Shown: positions 16,971 through 25,409, counted from the stretch's first letter. The stretch is 34,382 bases of DNA from Burkholderiales bacterium (GCA_020248665.1 JADCHE010000154.1:1-34382); one strand, 5' to 3'. The notes: a model not told the origin generated them from the sequence alone. Made by a program: numbers and translations.

Positions 16971-17927
16971 ATGTCGCGCCCCAAGTACCGACTCGTCACG
17001 CGTTCAGACTTCGACGGCCTCGTCTGCGCCGTGCTGCTGAAGGAGCTCGACCTCATCGACGACATCCTGTTCGTCCACCCGAAGGACATGCAGGATGGCC
17101 GCATCGATATCGGTCCGCGCGACATCACGACGAACCTGCCCTACGTCGCGGCGGCACACCTGTCGTTCGACCACCACCACTCGGAGACGCTGCGCAACAC
17201 CTCGCACGTCGGCAACCACGTGATCGACCCGGACGCCCCGTCGGCGGCGCGCGTGGTCTGGCGCCACTACGGCGGGGCGCAGACCTTCCCGATGGTCGAC
17301 GAGGCACTGATGAAGGCGGTCGACGTGGCGGACTCCGCGCGCTACACGCTCGAGGAGGTGCTGCACCCGAAGGGCTGGACACTGCTCAACTTCCTGATGG
17401 ACGCGCGCACCGGCCTCGGCCGCTTCCGCGACTTCCGGATCTCGAACTACCAGCTGATGATGGCGCTGATCGACGCGTGCAGGATGATGTCGGTGCACGA
17501 GATCCTTGCGCTGCCCGACGTGCGCGAGCGCGTCGACCTGTACTTCAAGCACGAGCCGAAGGCGGTCGACCAGCTGCTCGCGGCCTCGACGGTGCACGGC
17601 AACGTGGTCGTCGTGGACCTGCGCGACCAGGAGCCGATCTGGGCGACCAACCGGTTCATGGTCTACGCGCTGTTCCCGCAGTGCAACCTGTCGATCCACC
17701 GGATGTGGGGGCTGCGCAAGCAGAACACCGTGTTCGCGGTCGGCAAGTCGATCTTCGAGCGGACCTGCGCGACCGACGTCGGAGCGCTGTGCCTGCGCTA
17801 CGGCGGCGGCGGCCACACGGCCGCGGGCACCTGCCAGATCGAACACTCGATGGCCGACAAGGTGATCGGCGAGCTGATCGCCTCGGCGCACCGAGACGAA
17901 GCGCAGCGGCTGCAGCAGCAGGGCTGA
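16971..17927 (+). CDS. DHH-family phosphoesterase
   Basis: A 318-residue cytosolic protein with a strong GGAGG site before ATG 16971. It has the DHH metal motifs in order: S-D-F-D-G (~12-16; a variant of the usual x-D-x-D-G), F-D-H-H-H-S-E (~66-72) and, near the C-terminus, Y-G-G-G-G-H-T-A-A-G (~277-286) of the DHHA1 substrate domain. The family hydrolyses phosphodiester or phosphoanhydride bonds in small molecules such as oligonucleotides, cyclic dinucleotides or polyphosphate. The unusual middle segment (residues ~100-240) does not let me choose a substrate. It stands alone; the gene after it converges with a 7-base gap. Confidence 0.88.
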   Translation: MSRPKYRLVTRSDFDGLVCAVLLKELDLIDDILFVHPKDMQDGRIDIGPRDITTNLPYVAAAHLSFDHHHSETLRNTSHVGNHVIDPDAPSAARVVWRHYGGAQTFPMVDEALMKAVDVADSARYTLEEVLHPKGWTLLNFLMDARTGLGRFRDFRISNYQLMMALIDACRMMSVHEILALPDVRERVDLYFKHEPKAVDQLLAASTVHGNVVVVDLRDQEPIWATNRFMVYALFPQCNLSIHRMWGLRKQNTVFAVGKSIFERTCATDVGALCLRYGGGGHTAAGTCQIEHSMADKVIGELIASAHRDEAQRLQQQG

Positions 17928-17934
17928 GTCGCCG

Positions 17935-18864
17935 TCAGGCGAACACCCCCGCCAGCGTCACCACCTCCCCCCCGGTCCCGATCTTGAACCGCGCGAGCCC
18001 CGCGCCGCGCGCGGTGTCCACGCCGCCGAGGTCGAGCACGCGCACGCCGCGTTCGCGCAGCCTCAGGAGCGCGTGCCACAGCAGCAGGTTGTGCGCACCG
18101 AGCTCGCGCCCCGCATCGCCGACCCAGCCGACCTGGTAGGTCGCGGCCTCGCCGTGCACGAGGAACAGCATGCCGGCCGCGGGCTCGCGCCCGAGGTCGG
18201 CGCGCAGCGTCAGCACCGGTTCGCCAGCCTCGCCACCGCGGCCGCGCGCCTGCTGCCAGGCCTCGACGAAGCCGTCGGGCAGCGCGATGTAGCCGCGCCG
18301 CTCGCGCTGCGCGAGCTCGCGCTCGAGCAGCCACCGGTATTGCGCGGGCTTCGAGCCGACGCGCTCGACCTTCAGCTCCGAGCGCTCGGCGGCCGCGAGT
18401 CGGTTGCGCCACTTGCCGTGCATCGCGGCGCGGATCGCGTCGGGCTCGCGCGCGAGGTCGATGCGCACCGTCGAGTGGCCGGTCATCACGCGGCGCATCG
18501 ACGCGAACGCGCCCGCCGCCGCGAGCGGCGCATCCGGCGTGAAGAGCATCACGCGCGGCCATCGCAGCGGCACGCGCGCGCGGAGCGCGCGCAGCGCCTC
18601 GGCCTGCCGCGCGGGCGGCGTCCCAGGCGCCCACACCGGCCCGTGCGAGCACAGGGCCACCGGCAGCAGGCCGCCGACGCGGCGCACGAGGAACTGCGCG
18701 ACGCCGACCGGCTCGCCGCCGTCGTCGACCCACGCTCGCAGCAGCGGCGTGCCGAGCCCCGCCATCGCGTCGCCGTACGCGCGATCCTGCTGCAGCGCGG
18801 CCGCCGCGGTACGATGGAGGCGGTCCCAGGCCGCCGGGTCGATGCCGTTCCAGGTGGCACGCAT
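17935..18864 (-). CDS. FemAB/GNAT-like N-acyltransferase family protein
   Basis: A 309-residue soluble protein. The C-terminal half carries L-F-L-V-H-G-E-A-A-T-Y-Q-V-G-W-V-G, then A-H-N-L-L-L-W-H-A-L-L-R-L-R-E-R-G-V-R-V-L-D-L-G-G-V-D, and G-L-A-R-F-K-I-G-T-G-G-E-V. This is the pattern of the GNAT-type domain in FemAB-like proteins and lipid II or peptidoglycan-bridge acyltransferases. In this family the fold uses an aminoacyl-tRNA or acyl donor, and many bacterial members act on cell-envelope glycans. Which donor and acceptor are used here cannot be told. The start (ATG 18864) is the first one that keeps the N-terminal domain complete. It is divergent from a small membrane protein gene. Confidence 0.78.
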   Translation of the reverse strand: MRATWNGIDPAAWDRLHRTAAAALQQDRAYGDAMAGLGTPLLRAWVDDGGEPVGVAQFLVRRVGGLLPVALCSHGPVWAPGTPPARQAEALRALRARVPLRWPRVMLFTPDAPLAAAGAFASMRRVMTGHSTVRIDLAREPDAIRAAMHGKWRNRLAAAERSELKVERVGSKPAQYRWLLERELAQRERRGYIALPDGFVEAWQQARGRGGEAGEPVLTLRADLGREPAAGMLFLVHGEAATYQVGWVGDAGRELGAHNLLLWHALLRLRERGVRVLDLGGVDTARGAGLARFKIGTGGEVVTLAGVFA

Positions 18865-18911
18865 CCGGCGAGTGTAGCCTCCGCCGTCACCCGTTCCGAC
18901 CTCGCCCGACG

Positions 18912-19100
18912 ATGTCCCCGCTCCGCCGCAAGCCCGAGAACGTGCTCGGCCACGAGCTGCCCGAGCCGCGCCTGACGATCGCCGGCGTCGTGCTGCTGCT
19001 CGCGTGGGCGACGCTGCCGGTGCTGGTCGTCGGCTCGCTGCTCGACCTGCTCGTGCAGTGGCTGTTCGGCGTGTGCGTCGGGCTGTGGTGCGTGCTCTGA
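18912..19100 (+). CDS. Small membrane protein of unknown function
   Basis: A 62-residue protein with a charged N-terminus (MSPLRRKPENVLGHELPEPR) and then two adjacent hydrophobic stretches, IAGVVLLLAWATLPVLVVGSLL and LLVQWLFGVCVGLWCVL. It may span the inner membrane twice. Coding bias and an in-frame stop before the acyl-CoA ligase gene support it. No homolog is recognised. It is divergent from the FemAB-like gene with only ~47 bases between starts. Confidence 0.6.
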   Translation: MSPLRRKPENVLGHELPEPRLTIAGVVLLLAWATLPVLVVGSLLDLLVQWLFGVCVGLWCVL

Positions 19101-19228
19101 GCCCGCGCGAGGCGCGCTGATCGCAGCCGCGCCGCGGCCTCGCGCGCCCCGCGCCGCGCGTGCTATCGTCGGCCGCCATGCGCCGGCGCAGGTGCCGGAC
19201 GCGCATCGACCACGAGGAGACACGAGCC

Positions 19229-20800
19229 ATGTACGCCGGTGAGCATGCCCGCGCGCATCCCGACCGCCCCGCCTTCGTCATGGCGACCAGCGGCGTCTCG
19301 GTGACCTACGCCGAGCTCGACGCCCGCGCCAACCGCCTCGCGCACCTGCTGCGCGCGCACGGCCTGCAGCGGCTCGGGCACTACTCGATCTTCATGGAGA
19401 ACAACGAGCGGTTCATCGAGGCCTGCGGGGCCGGCGAGCGGACCGGCCTGTACTACACCTGCATCAACTCGTACCTGACCGCCGACGAGCTCGCCTACAT
19501 CCTGCAGAACAGCGAGTCGCGGCTGCTGGTGACCTCGGCCGCGAAGCTCGAGGTGGCGCTCAGGGCGATCGCGCAGTGCCCGGCGGTGACGCTGTGCCTC
19601 GTGGTCGGCGGCGACGGCGCGAAGGCCGGCCCCACGCCCGCGCACTGCCGCGTCGTCGACTATGCGACGGAGATCGCGCGCCATCCGGCCACGCCGATCG
19701 CCGACGAGCGCCTCGGCACGCCGATGCTCTACTCGTCGGGCACCACCGGCCGGCCGAAGGGCGTGCTGCGCCCGCTGCCGGACAACCCGCCGAGCGAGCC
19801 GCTGCCGCTCTTCCACTTCCTGAACAAGCTCTGGCGCTACCGCGCGGACATGGTCTACCTGTCGCCGGCGCCGATGTACCACTCCGCGCCGCAGGCCGCG
19901 GTGTCGCTGACCCTGCGTAACGGCGGCACGGTGATCGTCATGGAGCACTTCGACCCCGAGCAGTACCTGATGCTCGTCGAGAAGCACCGCGTCACGCACA
20001 CCCAGCTGGTGCCGACGATGTTCAGCCGGATGCTGAAGCTGCCCGAGCCGGTGCGCCGCAGGTACGACCTGTCCTCGCTCGAGATCGCGATCCACGCCGC
20101 CGCGCCCTGCCCCGCCCAGGTCAAGGAGCAGATGATCGCGTGGTGGGGCCCGATCGTGCACGAGTACTACGGCGCGACCGAAGGCCTGGGCTTCACCGCC
20201 TGCGACACCCCCGAGTGGCTGGCGCACCGCGGCAGCGTGGGCAAGGTGATGCTGGGCGACCTGCACATCCTCGACGAGGACATGAAGCCGGTGCCCAAGG
20301 GCCAGCCCGGCGAGATCTGGTTCAAGACGGCGTCGCCGTTCGAGTACTTCAACGATCCCGAGCGCACGCAGCAGGCGCGCTCGCCCGACGGCACGATGAG
20401 CACGGTCGGCGACGTCGGCTACGTGGACGACGACGGCTTCCTGTACCTCACCGACCGCTCGACCTTCATGATCATCTCGGGCGGGGTGAACATCTATCCG
20501 CAGGAATGCGAGAACCTGCTGATCACGCACCCCAAGGTCGCCGACGCGGCGGTGTTCGGCGTGCCGAACGAGGACCTCGGCGAGGAGGTCAAGGCGGTGA
20601 TCCAGACGATGCCGGGCGTCCCGCACTCGCCCGAGATGGCGGCGGAACTGGTCGCGTTCTGCCGGGAGCACCTCGCGTCGATCAAGTGCCCGCGCTCGAT
20701 CGACTTCATCGACGCGATGCCGCGGCTGCCGACCGGAAAGCTCTACAAGAAGCCGCTGCGAGAGAAGTACTGGGCGGGGCATCGCAGCCGGATCGTCTGA
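19229..20800 (+). CDS. AMP-dependent acyl-CoA synthetase (ANL superfamily)
   Basis: A 523-residue adenylating enzyme that activates a carboxylic acid with ATP and joins it to CoA. ATG 19229 has GAGGAG upstream; an earlier frame extension lacks support. Motifs are L-Y-S-S-G-T-T-G-R-P-K-G-V (P-loop, ~168-179), Y-Y-G-A-T-E-G (adenine site), G-D-V-G-Y-V-D-D-D-G-F-L-Y-L-T-D-R (hinge and ATP ribose site), G-G-V-N-I-Y-P-Q-E, and P-T-G-K-L-Y-K-K with the C-terminal catalytic lysine. The region Y-T-C-I-N-S-Y-L-T-A-D-E-L-A-Y-I-L is typical of the fatty-acid/bile-acid/crotonobetaine ligase clades. The substrate is unknown. A hairpin after the stop separates it from the converging CBS gene. Confidence 0.92.
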   Translation: MYAGEHARAHPDRPAFVMATSGVSVTYAELDARANRLAHLLRAHGLQRLGHYSIFMENNERFIEACGAGERTGLYYTCINSYLTADELAYILQNSESRLLVTSAAKLEVALRAIAQCPAVTLCLVVGGDGAKAGPTPAHCRVVDYATEIARHPATPIADERLGTPMLYSSGTTGRPKGVLRPLPDNPPSEPLPLFHFLNKLWRYRADMVYLSPAPMYHSAPQAAVSLTLRNGGTVIVMEHFDPEQYLMLVEKHRVTHTQLVPTMFSRMLKLPEPVRRRYDLSSLEIAIHAAAPCPAQVKEQMIAWWGPIVHEYYGATEGLGFTACDTPEWLAHRGSVGKVMLGDLHILDEDMKPVPKGQPGEIWFKTASPFEYFNDPERTQQARSPDGTMSTVGDVGYVDDDGFLYLTDRSTFMIISGGVNIYPQECENLLITHPKVADAAVFGVPNEDLGEEVKAVIQTMPGVPHSPEMAAELVAFCREHLASIKCPRSIDFIDAMPRLPTGKLYKKPLREKYWAGHRSRIV

Positions 20801-20814
20801 CCCGGCGCAGCGAA

Positions 20815-20842
20815 CCGGGGGCCCGCGTGGCGCGGGCCCCGG
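20815..20842. terminator. Strong GC hairpin between converging genes
   Basis: Arms CCGGGGGCCCGCG and CGCGGGCCCCGG pair with one bulged base around a 3-base loop (TGG). It lies in the 48-base gap between the stops of the acyl-CoA ligase and the CBS-pair protein, the right place for a two-way terminator. There is no T-run on either side, so it may act with other factors or only protect the mRNA ends. Confidence 0.6.
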
Positions 20843-20848
20843 GGCGCG

Positions 20849-21295
20849 TCACTGGTACGGGACGCCGTGCCCCTTGATGTAGCTCTCGAGGTAGCCGATG
20901 TGGCGGGTCTGCTCGCGCATCGTCTCCTTGACGACGTCGCCGACCGAGATCATCCCGATCACCCGCGTGCCATGCACGACCGGCAGGTGCCGGATGCTGC
21001 GCGACGTCATCTCGACCATGCAGCGGTCGAGCGAGGTCGTCGGCGTCACGGTGACCACGTCGTGCGTCATCACCTGCTCGACCGTCGTGCGCGCCGCGTC
21101 GAGGCCGGGCAGCAGCACCTTCAGCGCGCAGTCGCGCTCGGCGACGATGCCGACGAGACGCCCCTCGTCGAGCACGACGACCGCGCGGATGCGGCGCGCA
21201 CGCATGATCTCGAGCGCCGACAGCACGGTGTCCTTCGGGGCCACGTGGTGGAGGACGTCTTCCTTCTGGGCGAGCACGTCGCCGACCTTGGCCAT
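20849..21295 (-). CDS. CBS-domain pair protein
   Basis: A 148-residue cytosolic protein made almost wholly of two CBS domains (~7-62 and ~74-130). Each carries the T-V-L-S-A-L-E-I-M / T-S-L-D-R-C-M-V-E-M helix, the R-x-I-R-A-V-V-V-L-D / R-S-I-R-H-L-P-V-V strand and the G-I-V-A-E-R-D / G-M-I-S-V-G-D-V-V ligand-site motif. Stand-alone pairs bind adenosine nucleotides and regulate partner proteins. The ending (Y-L-E-S-Y-I-K-G) is common in betaproteobacterial members. No partner is implied by the neighbours: upstream are only gene remnants. Confidence 0.9.
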   Translation of the reverse strand: MAKVGDVLAQKEDVLHHVAPKDTVLSALEIMRARRIRAVVVLDEGRLVGIVAERDCALKVLLPGLDAARTTVEQVMTHDVVTVTPTTSLDRCMVEMTSRSIRHLPVVHGTRVIGMISVGDVVKETMREQTRHIGYLESYIKGHGVPYQ

Positions 21296-21429
21296 GGTTC
21301 GATCCGTCGAATGTGGAGCGGCCGCGCAGGATGCCCGGCGACCCAATCCCGACGGAAACCATTCCGACGGCCGCGCTCGGGCATCGGGGGCATTCGGGAC
21401 ATTCGGATCATCCGACCCCTCGCTCGCCG

Positions 21430-21786
21430 GTGCTCGGGAGCGAGCGCGAGCTCGATGGCCACGTCGCCGGCGCGGCGCACGCCACCGTCGACGAGCTCCG
21501 GCATCGCGCTGCCGGCCCCGCGCAGCGCATCGACGACCCGCGGCAGCGCCTCGTCGGGATGCAGCAGGCCCTCGATCACCAGCGGGCCGTGCCAGCGCTC
21601 GCGCAGCGCGCGCACGTCGTCCCGACGTATCGCAGGGTCGAGCAGCGCGCGCGGCATCCGCCACAGCCAGGGCAGCTGGCTCGCCATGTCGGCGAGCTGC
21701 AACGGGCCGAAGCGCGGCGGGATGCCGAGGCCGTTGCGCCGGTCGCGCAACCGGTTGCCGAGCGGCCGTGGCCAGGCACAAGGCGG
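21430..21786 (-). pseudogene. FMN-dependent alpha-hydroxy-acid dehydrogenase (LldD-like) remnant
   Basis: The minus-strand frame reads RDRRNGLGIPPRFGPLQLADMASQLPW and later L-R-E-R-W-H-G-P-L-V-I-E-G-L-L-H-P-D-E-A. It then jumps to L-P-R-V-V-D-A-L...P-E-L-V-D-G-G-V-R-R-A-G-D-V-A-I-E-L-A-L-A. These are separate conserved blocks of the lactate/glycolate oxidase family. The stretch between them, which holds N-H-G-G-R and part of the FMN site, is deleted. The usual lysine in V-x-K-G is Glu, and both ends are missing. It is clearly a decayed gene. Confidence 0.75.
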
Positions 21787-21800
21787 GGCCCGCCGCTACC

Positions 21801-22153
21801 GCGACGAACGCGCCGACGACCTTAACGTTCCGCTTCGGCGAGGCCGTCCCGGGCTTCGACGCCGGCAACGCGAGCGCACCGGCGGACGCGACGCAGTCCT
21901 ACGATACGCCCGCACCCGGCCAGCGGCTGTCGCTCCGTTGCGCGTCGTCGACGACCTCTCGCCGAACACCCGCACGCTGCGGTCGGGCGCCACCACGAAC
22001 GACCGCACGCCGACGGTCACGCTGACCGAGCCCGGGCTCACACCGGCGCCCTACGCGTGTGCGGCGACCCTCGCCGACGCCGCGGGCGACACGGCCACGC
22101 TCGACCTGAACAGGGGCACGGCCGGGAGCGCGTTCACGATCCTCGTGAGCTGA
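21801..22153 (+). pseudogene. Ig-like-repeat (large adhesin type) protein remnant, frameshifted
   Basis: One frame gives A-P-T-T-L-T-F-R-F-G-E-A-V-P-G-F-D-A-G-N-A-S, the pattern of bacterial Ig-like repeats (x-F-x-F-S-E-A-V-x-G-F-D). After ~21930 the next frame gives V-V-D-D-L-S-P-N-T-R-T-L-R-S-G-A-T-T-N-D-R-T-P-T-V-T, the start of a second repeat type from biofilm/RTX adhesins, and a plausible C-terminus AFTILVS. Neither has a start or enough repeats to work. It abuts the LldD remnant on the opposite strand, so this spot holds remains of at least two lost genes. Confidence 0.6.
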
Positions 22154-22361
22154 GCGCCCGGGCGCCGCCCCGGGCGACGAATCGAGCCCGCACACGACGT
22201 GCGGGCGCAGGCGCTGCGGAACCTCGTCCGGGCCTGCCAGGCAGCTGCAGGCCGCTCGCGGGGCCGGGCAAGCCGGGGCCGCGCGAAGCGCCGGCTTGAC
22301 GGCGCGACGGCCGCGCCCCATCTTGGCGGCCCCGTGAGGCGCCCGCCTCGGAGCCGCTCCG

Positions 22362-23666
22362 ATGCCCCGTATCGCCCGATCGACGCTCGCCGCCGCGCGG
22401 TGCGGTCTTGCTGCGGTCGTCTTGCAGATCGTGCCCGCGGCCGCGTTCGCGCAGACCCCCGAGTCCGAGCGTCCGCCCGCGCCGGGGCAATTCGAGGGCG
22501 TCCCGCTGCCGGCCGGCGGCACGATACTGCCCGAGGCCGACGAGCGCACCTACGCGCGAACGCGCGTCGAGGTCCCCGGCTTCACGCTCAAGCCAGGGCT
22601 CGTGCTGCTGGGCGACTACACGTTCGCGAGCCAGGATCCGGCGTCGATCGGGCAGGTGGGCGAGCAGGCCGACCAGGGCCAGCTGCGGGCCTCGCGGCTG
22701 ATGGCGCGCGGCACGATCGGCACCGGCTACACGGTCCGATACCTGCTCGCGGCGGAGTACAAGGGCTTCGACACGACCTCGGACCGCGACTGGGAGGTCA
22801 GCGACGCGTCGCTGACCTTCCCGCTCCGGGGCCCGGCGACGACGCTCACCGTCGGCAAGACGAAGCAGTCGTTCGTCTACGAGATGGTCGGCGACGCGGC
22901 GAACCTCGCGTTCCAGGAGCGCGTGCTCAGCCCGTTCTTCGTGTCGCGCGCGGTCGGGGCCCGGCTCGCGCACGTGACCGGCGACCGGATGTCGACGCTG
23001 TCGCTCGGGGTCTTCAACGACTCGTGGGCCGGCGACTCGTCGCGCGGCCCGAACGACGGCACCGACGTGACCGCTCGCGCGACCCGGGCGCTGTGGCTCG
23101 CCGACGAAGGGCGCCGCGTGATGCACCTCGGCGTCTCGGTGCGCAGCGCCGGCGCCGACGGCGGCCTGATGCGCTACCGCGGCCGCCCGGAGTCGAACGT
23201 GCTCTCCTACTACGTCGACACCGGCTCGTTCGCCGCGCAGCGCGGCCTGCACCTCGGGCTCGAGACGCTGTGGCAGGAGGGGCCGTTCGCGGTGATCGGC
23301 GAGTACGTCCGGGCGAAGGTCGACGCGCCCGCCTCGGGCGACCCGACGTTCTCCGGCGGCTACCTCGGCGCGAGCTGGTTCGTCACCGGCGGCAACCGGC
23401 CGTACGACCCGACGGTCGGCTACGCGCGGCGCGTCGCGGCGGGCAGCGGGAACGGCGAGCTCGAGCTCGTTGCCCGCGTGTCCTTCGTCGATCTCGACGA
23501 CGGCGCGGTCCGCGGCGGGCGCTTCCGAAAGACCTATCTCGGCGCGAACTGGTGGGCGACGAACCGCTGGAAGTTCGGCGCCGGCTGGAGCCGCACCTGG
23601 CTCGACGAGGCGGGCACGACCGGGGTCACCGACGCGCTGCTGCTTCGCGCCCAGTGGATGTACTGA
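22362..23666 (+). CDS. Phosphate-selective porin of the OprO/OprP type
   Basis: A 434-residue outer-membrane protein with a signal peptide (hydrophobic core up to ...PAAAFA-Q). The mature protein is almost wholly beta-strand-like and ends in L-L-R-A-Q-W-M-Y, an outer-membrane insertion signal with a terminal aromatic residue. Family landmarks are A-R-L-M-A-R-G-T-I-G-T-G-Y-T-V-R-Y-L-L-A-A-E-Y, V-G-K-T-K-Q-S-F, R-A-V-G-A-R-L-A-H and G-G-Y-L-G-A-S-W-F-V-T-G. OprO/OprP porins take up phosphate or polyphosphate in Pseudomonas; the selectivity here is not known. The last 41 bases overlap the end of the converging amidohydrolase gene, so the two tails share DNA. Confidence 0.88.
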   Translation: MPRIARSTLAAARCGLAAVVLQIVPAAAFAQTPESERPPAPGQFEGVPLPAGGTILPEADERTYARTRVEVPGFTLKPGLVLLGDYTFASQDPASIGQVGEQADQGQLRASRLMARGTIGTGYTVRYLLAAEYKGFDTTSDRDWEVSDASLTFPLRGPATTLTVGKTKQSFVYEMVGDAANLAFQERVLSPFFVSRAVGARLAHVTGDRMSTLSLGVFNDSWAGDSSRGPNDGTDVTARATRALWLADEGRRVMHLGVSVRSAGADGGLMRYRGRPESNVLSYYVDTGSFAAQRGLHLGLETLWQEGPFAVIGEYVRAKVDAPASGDPTFSGGYLGASWFVTGGNRPYDPTVGYARRVAAGSGNGELELVARVSFVDLDDGAVRGGRFRKTYLGANWWATNRWKFGAGWSRTWLDEAGTTGVTDALLLRAQWMY

Positions 23667-24642
23667 CCGGCGCGCCGACGCCGGCGAGCGCCGGGTCGAG
23701 CCGGTAGAACGCGACCGCGTTCGCGACGAAGAACCGGTGCCGGTCGGCGGCGTCGACGTCCTCGAGCATCCGGGACACCGAACTCACCAGCGTGTCGAAG
23801 TCGACGCGCAGGCCGGCCACCGGGAAGTTGCTCGCGAACATGCAGCGACCGATGCCGAAGATCGCGATCGCGTCGCGCACGATGCGCCGGTTCGACTCGA
23901 ACGCCCACGGGCGGTCCTTCAGGCCGAACTCCGAGACCTTCAGGTGCACGTTCGGGCAGCGCGCGATCGCCTCCATCGCGACGCGCCATGCGGCGAGCCC
24001 CGCGTCGCTGCGGTCCCACGGAAAGCCGGTGTGGTTCAGCACGATCGGCACGCGCGGGAAGGCGGTGGCCACCTCGGCGGCCTCGCGCAGGTGCCAGTAC
24101 GGCACGCGCAGGTCCCAGGACAGGCCGTGGCGCTCGAGCCTCGCGAAGCCCTCGAGCCAGCGCGGATCCTGCATCGTGCCGGGCGCCCCCGGCGTCATCG
24201 CGTCGGGCGACGCGGCGGTGACCGGCTTGGAGCGGATGCCGCGCACCAGCGGGAACGCGGTCTGGCGCTCCAGGACCTCCTGCGCGTTCGGGGTGTGGAA
24301 CCACGCGTGCGCGACGATCGCGTTCGGGAACCCGTGCTCGGCGTGCACGCGCGTGAGCCAGGCGGTCTCGCCGACCTGGTCGTCGCGCGTCCACTCGGCC
24401 TCGCAGTGCACGGTCGCGATCACGTCGTGGCGGGCGGCGTCGCGCCGGTAGTCGTCGGGCAGGTAGTCGTGCTTCAGCGCATCGTAGTCCCCGAGGAAGA
24501 AGTTCGGCTCCGGGTGGTCCTGCAGCCACGGGTAGCGGTTGCGCCGCAGGTCCCACAGGTGATGGTGCGCGTCGACCAGCGTGACCGCGCCCGGCGTGCC
24601 GACCGGGGCGCCGTGGACCGTGTGCACGGGATCGCGGCTCAT
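23626..24642 (-). CDS. Amidohydrolase-fold hydrolase (lactonase-like)
   Basis: A 338-residue TIM-barrel protein of the amidohydrolase-2 type. It has V-D-A-H-H-H-L-W-D (~23-31) on the first strand, H-C-E-A-E-W, L-N-H-T-G-F-P (metal His after strand 6) and C-M-F-A-S-N-F-P-V near the C-terminus, where related lactonases often have this N-F-P form. Relatives hydrolyse sugar lactones or 2-pyrone-4,6-dicarboxylate. The start ATG overlaps the stop of the upstream SDR gene (ATGA), giving strong translational coupling. A dehydrogenase plus lactonase pair is a common oxidative sugar route, so an NDH-type sugar or cyclic alcohol as substrate is a reasonable guess, not shown. Confidence 0.88.
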   Translation of the reverse strand: MSRDPVHTVHGAPVGTPGAVTLVDAHHHLWDLRRNRYPWLQDHPEPNFFLGDYDALKHDYLPDDYRRDAARHDVIATVHCEAEWTRDDQVGETAWLTRVHAEHGFPNAIVAHAWFHTPNAQEVLERQTAFPLVRGIRSKPVTAASPDAMTPGAPGTMQDPRWLEGFARLERHGLSWDLRVPYWHLREAAEVATAFPRVPIVLNHTGFPWDRSDAGLAAWRVAMEAIARCPNVHLKVSEFGLKDRPWAFESNRRIVRDAIAIFGIGRCMFASNFPVAGLRVDFDTLVSSVSRMLEDVDAADRHRFFVANAVAFYRLDPALAGVGAPVSTSTGREAAARR

Positions 24643-25409
24643 ACGCGGGTGCCTCCGTCGGCCATCAGCGTCGCGGCGGTCACGAACGAGGCCTCGTCGC
24701 TCGCGAGCCAGAGGATCGGGAACGCGATCTCGCGCGCGTCGGCCCAGCGCCGCTGCAGGTTGTGGTCGACCCGCTCGGCGCGCAGGTCGGCTTCGCTGCG
24801 GCCCGCCGGTGCCGCGCGACGCACGTGGAACGGCGTCAGCGTGAGGCCCGGGCAGACCGCGTTGACCCGCACGCCGTGCGCGACCTCCTCGAAGGCGAGC
24901 GTGCGGGTGAGCGACAGGATGCCCGCCTTCGCGACGTCGTACTGGCCCATGCCGGCCCTCGGATTGACCGCGTGCGTGGACGACACGTTGACGATCGCGC
25001 CGCGCCCGGAGCGGCGCAGCGCCGGCAGCGCCTCGCGCGCGAGGAATGCGTAGCTCAGCAGGTTCGTCGAGAGGATGACGTGCCAGGTCTGCGCGCTCGC
25101 CTCGGCGAGCGGCTCGTAGGCGCGCACGCCGGCGTTGTTGACCAGCACGTCGAGCGCGCCGTACGCGGCGAGCGTGCGCGCCACGATCTCGCCGGCCGAC
25201 GCCTCCCGCGAAACGTCGAGCGCGAGCTCGAGCACCTGCGCGCCCGGCACCGCTTCGCGGATGCCGCGCGCGACCTCGGCGAGCGACGAATCCGGCAGGT
25301 CGACGAGCGCGACGCGCGCGCCCTCCTCGCAGAACAGTCGCGCGACGGCCGCGCCGATGCCGCCCGCGCCGCCCGTGACGACGGCCACCTTGGCGTCGAG
25401 TCGCTTCAT
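24639..25409 (-). CDS. Short-chain dehydrogenase/reductase, NAD-type
   Basis: A 256-residue classical SDR. Motifs are T-G-G-A-G-G-I-G (cofactor loop, ~12-19), an Asp at the end of the second strand (V-D-L, ~37) that favours NAD over NADP, N-N-A-G (91-94), N-V-S-S (Ser ~144) and Y-D-V-A-K (Tyr 157, Lys 161). It ends with L-M-A-D-G-G-T. ATG 25409 has GAGGAG upstream. It is the first gene of a two-gene operon with the amidohydrolase-type lactonase, which suggests oxidation of a sugar or cyclic alcohol to a lactone followed by ring opening. The exact substrate cannot be read. Confidence 0.9.
   Translation of the reverse strand: MKRLDAKVAVVTGGAGGIGAAVARLFCEEGARVALVDLPDSSLAEVARGIREAVPGAQVLELALDVSREASAGEIVARTLAAYGALDVLVNNAGVRAYEPLAEASAQTWHVILSTNLLSYAFLAREALPALRRSGRGAIVNVSSTHAVNPRAGMGQYDVAKAGILSLTRTLAFEEVAHGVRVNAVCPGLTLTPFHVRRAAPAGRSEADLRAERVDHNLQRRWADAREIAFPILWLASDEASFVTAATLMADGGTRV

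Noticed and set aside
19163-20782. Long minus-strand frame opposite the acyl-CoA ligase
   Set aside because: The ligase motifs are complete on the plus strand; the antisense product is low-complexity (Arg, Val, His, Asp) and has no family features.
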